Source: Mycolicibacterium hodleri (lineage in GTDB: Bacteria > Actinomycetota > Actinomycetes > Mycobacteriales > Mycobacteriaceae). From it: a stretch of DNA of 64,000 nucleotides. Positions 62,645 through 64,000 of this stretch are shown here, one piece after another (the first letter of the stretch is position 1; each line of letters begins with the position of its first letter). Location: NCBI RefSeq assembly GCF_006439015.1, contig NZ_RCZG01000013.1:1-64000 (forward strand), given 5' to 3'. Made by a program: the position numbers and the translations under genes. The notes below the pieces were generated by a model. That model did not search any database. It saw only the letters and a list, made by a program, of their open reading frames with translations, and was not told the origin of the DNA.

Positions 62645-64000
62645 TCAGCCGCCGTGTCGTCGCGCATCTCTGCGTACCAGGGGAAACAAAACAGTCTCCC
62701 GAATCGTCAGCCCCGTCAAAGCCATCAGCAAACGGTCAATACCCATTCCAGTGCCCGTCGTGGGCGGCATGCCGTACTCCAACGCCGCGAGGAAGTCCTC
62801 GTCGAGAAGCATGGCTTCGTCATCACCGGCGGCGGCGGCCCTGGCCTGCGCCTCGAACCGCTCGCGTTGGATCACCGGGTCGATCAGTTCCGAGTAACCG
62901 GTTGCGAGCTCGAAGCGGCGGACGTAGAGATCCCACTTCTCCGTGACCCCGGGAATGCTCCGGTGAGCGCGTGTCAGTGGCGTGGTCTCGACTGGGAAGT
63001 CACGGACGAAGGTCGGCGCCCAGAGGGTAGACCCCACCGCGTCCTCCCACAGTTCCTCCACGAGCTTGCCGTGACCGAAGCCACGGTCGCGGGGGATATC
63101 GACACCACGGGCGTCGGCGATGGACCAAAGGTGTTCGACGGCCGTCTCGGGAGTGACCTCCTCACCGAGGGCCGCCGACAGTGACGGATACATTTCTACC
63201 GTGGCCCATTCGCCATCAAGATCATAATTCGTGCCATCGGGCAGTGGCACGTTTCGGGTGCCAATCGCCTCGTCCGCCACTTCCTGAATTATCTGTCGCG
63301 TCACTTCTGCCGAATCGTCATAGGTGCCGTACGCCTGATAAGTCTCCAACATCGCGAATTCCGGCGAATGCGTCGAATCCGCACCTTCATTTCTAAACAC
63401 GCGATTCAACTCGAAAACCTTCTCGAACCCACCGACCAAGCAACGTTTCAGGAACAACTCTGGCGCGATGCGAAGGAAGAGGTCGGCGTCGAGCGCATTG
63501 GAGTGCGTCACGAATGGTCGGGCCGCGGCGCCGCCCGCGAGGGTCTGCAGGATTGGCGTCTCCACTTCGAGAAAGCCGCGACGTTCGTATGCCGACCGCA
63601 CCGCGCGCACGACGGCAATCCGTTGCCGAGCAATGCTGCGCGCCTCCGGTCGCACGATGAGATCGACGTACCGCTGACGTACCCGTGACTCCTCGCTGAG
63701 CTCCTTGTGGGCGACGGGAAGGGGGCGCAGAGCCTTCGAGATGATTTGCCAGGAGTCAGCAAGCACAGACAATTCGCCACGCCGGGAGCTGATCACCTCG
63801 CCGTGGACGAAAACGATGTCGCCGAGATCGACGTCCGACTTCCACGCATCGAGGGAGTTCTGGCCCACGCCGTCCAGGCTGACCATCGCCTGCAGCTGGG
63901 TTCCGTCGCCCTCCTGCAGCGTCGCGAAGCAGAGCTTTCCGGAGTTCCTGGCGAAGACCACCCGGCCGGCGATCCCGACGATCTGCTCGGTCTTCGAGTC
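62645..64000 (-). CDS. lysS: Lysyl-tRNA synthetase, N-terminus beyond the window
   Basis: About 451 C-terminal residues of a class II LysRS are present, and the frame is open to the window edge ('DSKTEQIVGIAG' precedes 'RVVFARNSGKL'). Only the first part of the anticodon-binding OB fold is cut off. Class II motifs: 'RQRYVDLIVRPEARSIARQR' (motif 1 helix), 'FEKVFELNRVFRNEGADSTH' (motif 2) and 'GMPPTTGTGMGIDRLLMALT' (motif 3). It is upstream of lsr2 with a 110-bp gap. Confidence 0.95.
   Translation of the reverse strand, partial: DSKTEQIVGIAGRVVFARNSGKLCFATLQEGDGTQLQAMVSLDGVGQNSLDAWKSDVDLGDIVFVHGEVISSRRGELSVLADSWQIISKALRPLPVAHKELSEESRVRQRYVDLIVRPEARSIARQRIAVVRAVRSAYERRGFLEVETPILQTLAGGAAARPFVTHSNALDADLFLRIAPELFLKRCLVGGFEKVFELNRVFRNEGADSTHSPEFAMLETYQAYGTYDDSAEVTRQIIQEVADEAIGTRNVPLPDGTNYDLDGEWATVEMYPSLSAALGEEVTPETAVEHLWSIADARGVDIPRDRGFGHGKLVEELWEDAVGSTLWAPTFVRDFPVETTPLTRAHRSIPGVTEKWDLYVRRFELATGYSELIDPVIQRERFEAQARAAAAGDDEAMLLDEDFLAALEYGMPPTTGTGMGIDRLLMALTGLTIRETVLFPLVRRDARRHGG

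Overview
The window is high-GC actinobacterial chromosome. Gene content and order match the stretch from Rv3548c to Rv3598c of Mycobacterium tuberculosis, so I read it as a segment from a mycobacterium, probably a fast-growing environmental Mycolicibacterium. The matches come from remembered family sequences and synteny; no database search was run. The left edge (1-2100) is damaged: the end of a lectin-fold protein, an IS701-type transposase relic and a histidine phosphatase gene with two frameshifts.

From 2.1 to 18 kb lies the KstR2 regulon for breakdown of HIP, the C/D-ring remnant of cholesterol: two SDR genes, echA20, ipdA, ipdB, ipdC, then the divergent operons fadE30-ipdF-kstR2-fadA6 and fadD3-fadE31-fadE32-fadE33 with aspB. 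Both divergent promoter gaps carry an exact KstR2 operator. From 18 to 23 kb an accessory block (SDR, MFS transporter, LysR, lipase, TetR plus a small membrane protein) sits where M. tuberculosis has nat. From 23 to 33 kb follow the KstR-controlled genes: hsaB-hsaC-hsaD-hsaA for A/B-ring opening, kshB, fadE34 and kstR itself, with KstR boxes in both divergent gaps. Two exported methionine sulfoxide reductases are embedded there.

From 33 to 46 kb come otsB, a LacI regulator, a rhodanese, bluB-pxpA-MBL hydrolase-ArsB-type permease, a FAD monooxygenase whose 3' end has run into a broken SDR gene, and then the housekeeping row rlmB, cysS, ispF, carD. The ispD gene that normally sits between ispF and carD is missing. 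From 46 to 64 kb are lpqE, radA, disA, a membrane protein, canB, mutY, a hydrolase-cyclase fusion, an AraC-type regulator, mhuD, lpqF, a cobalt-uptake operon (cbtB-cbtA plus a phosphatase) behind a cobalamin riboswitch, clpC1, lsr2 and the beginning of lysS, which runs off the window.

The most unusual feature is a set of short GC-rich tandem or interspersed repeats of 36, 33 and 27 bp. All have lengths divisible by three, and most lie inside or at the edges of coding sequences: within otsB, at the 5' ends of ipdC and fadD3, just before ipdA, in the leader of mhuD, and at the 3' ends of cysS and ispF.
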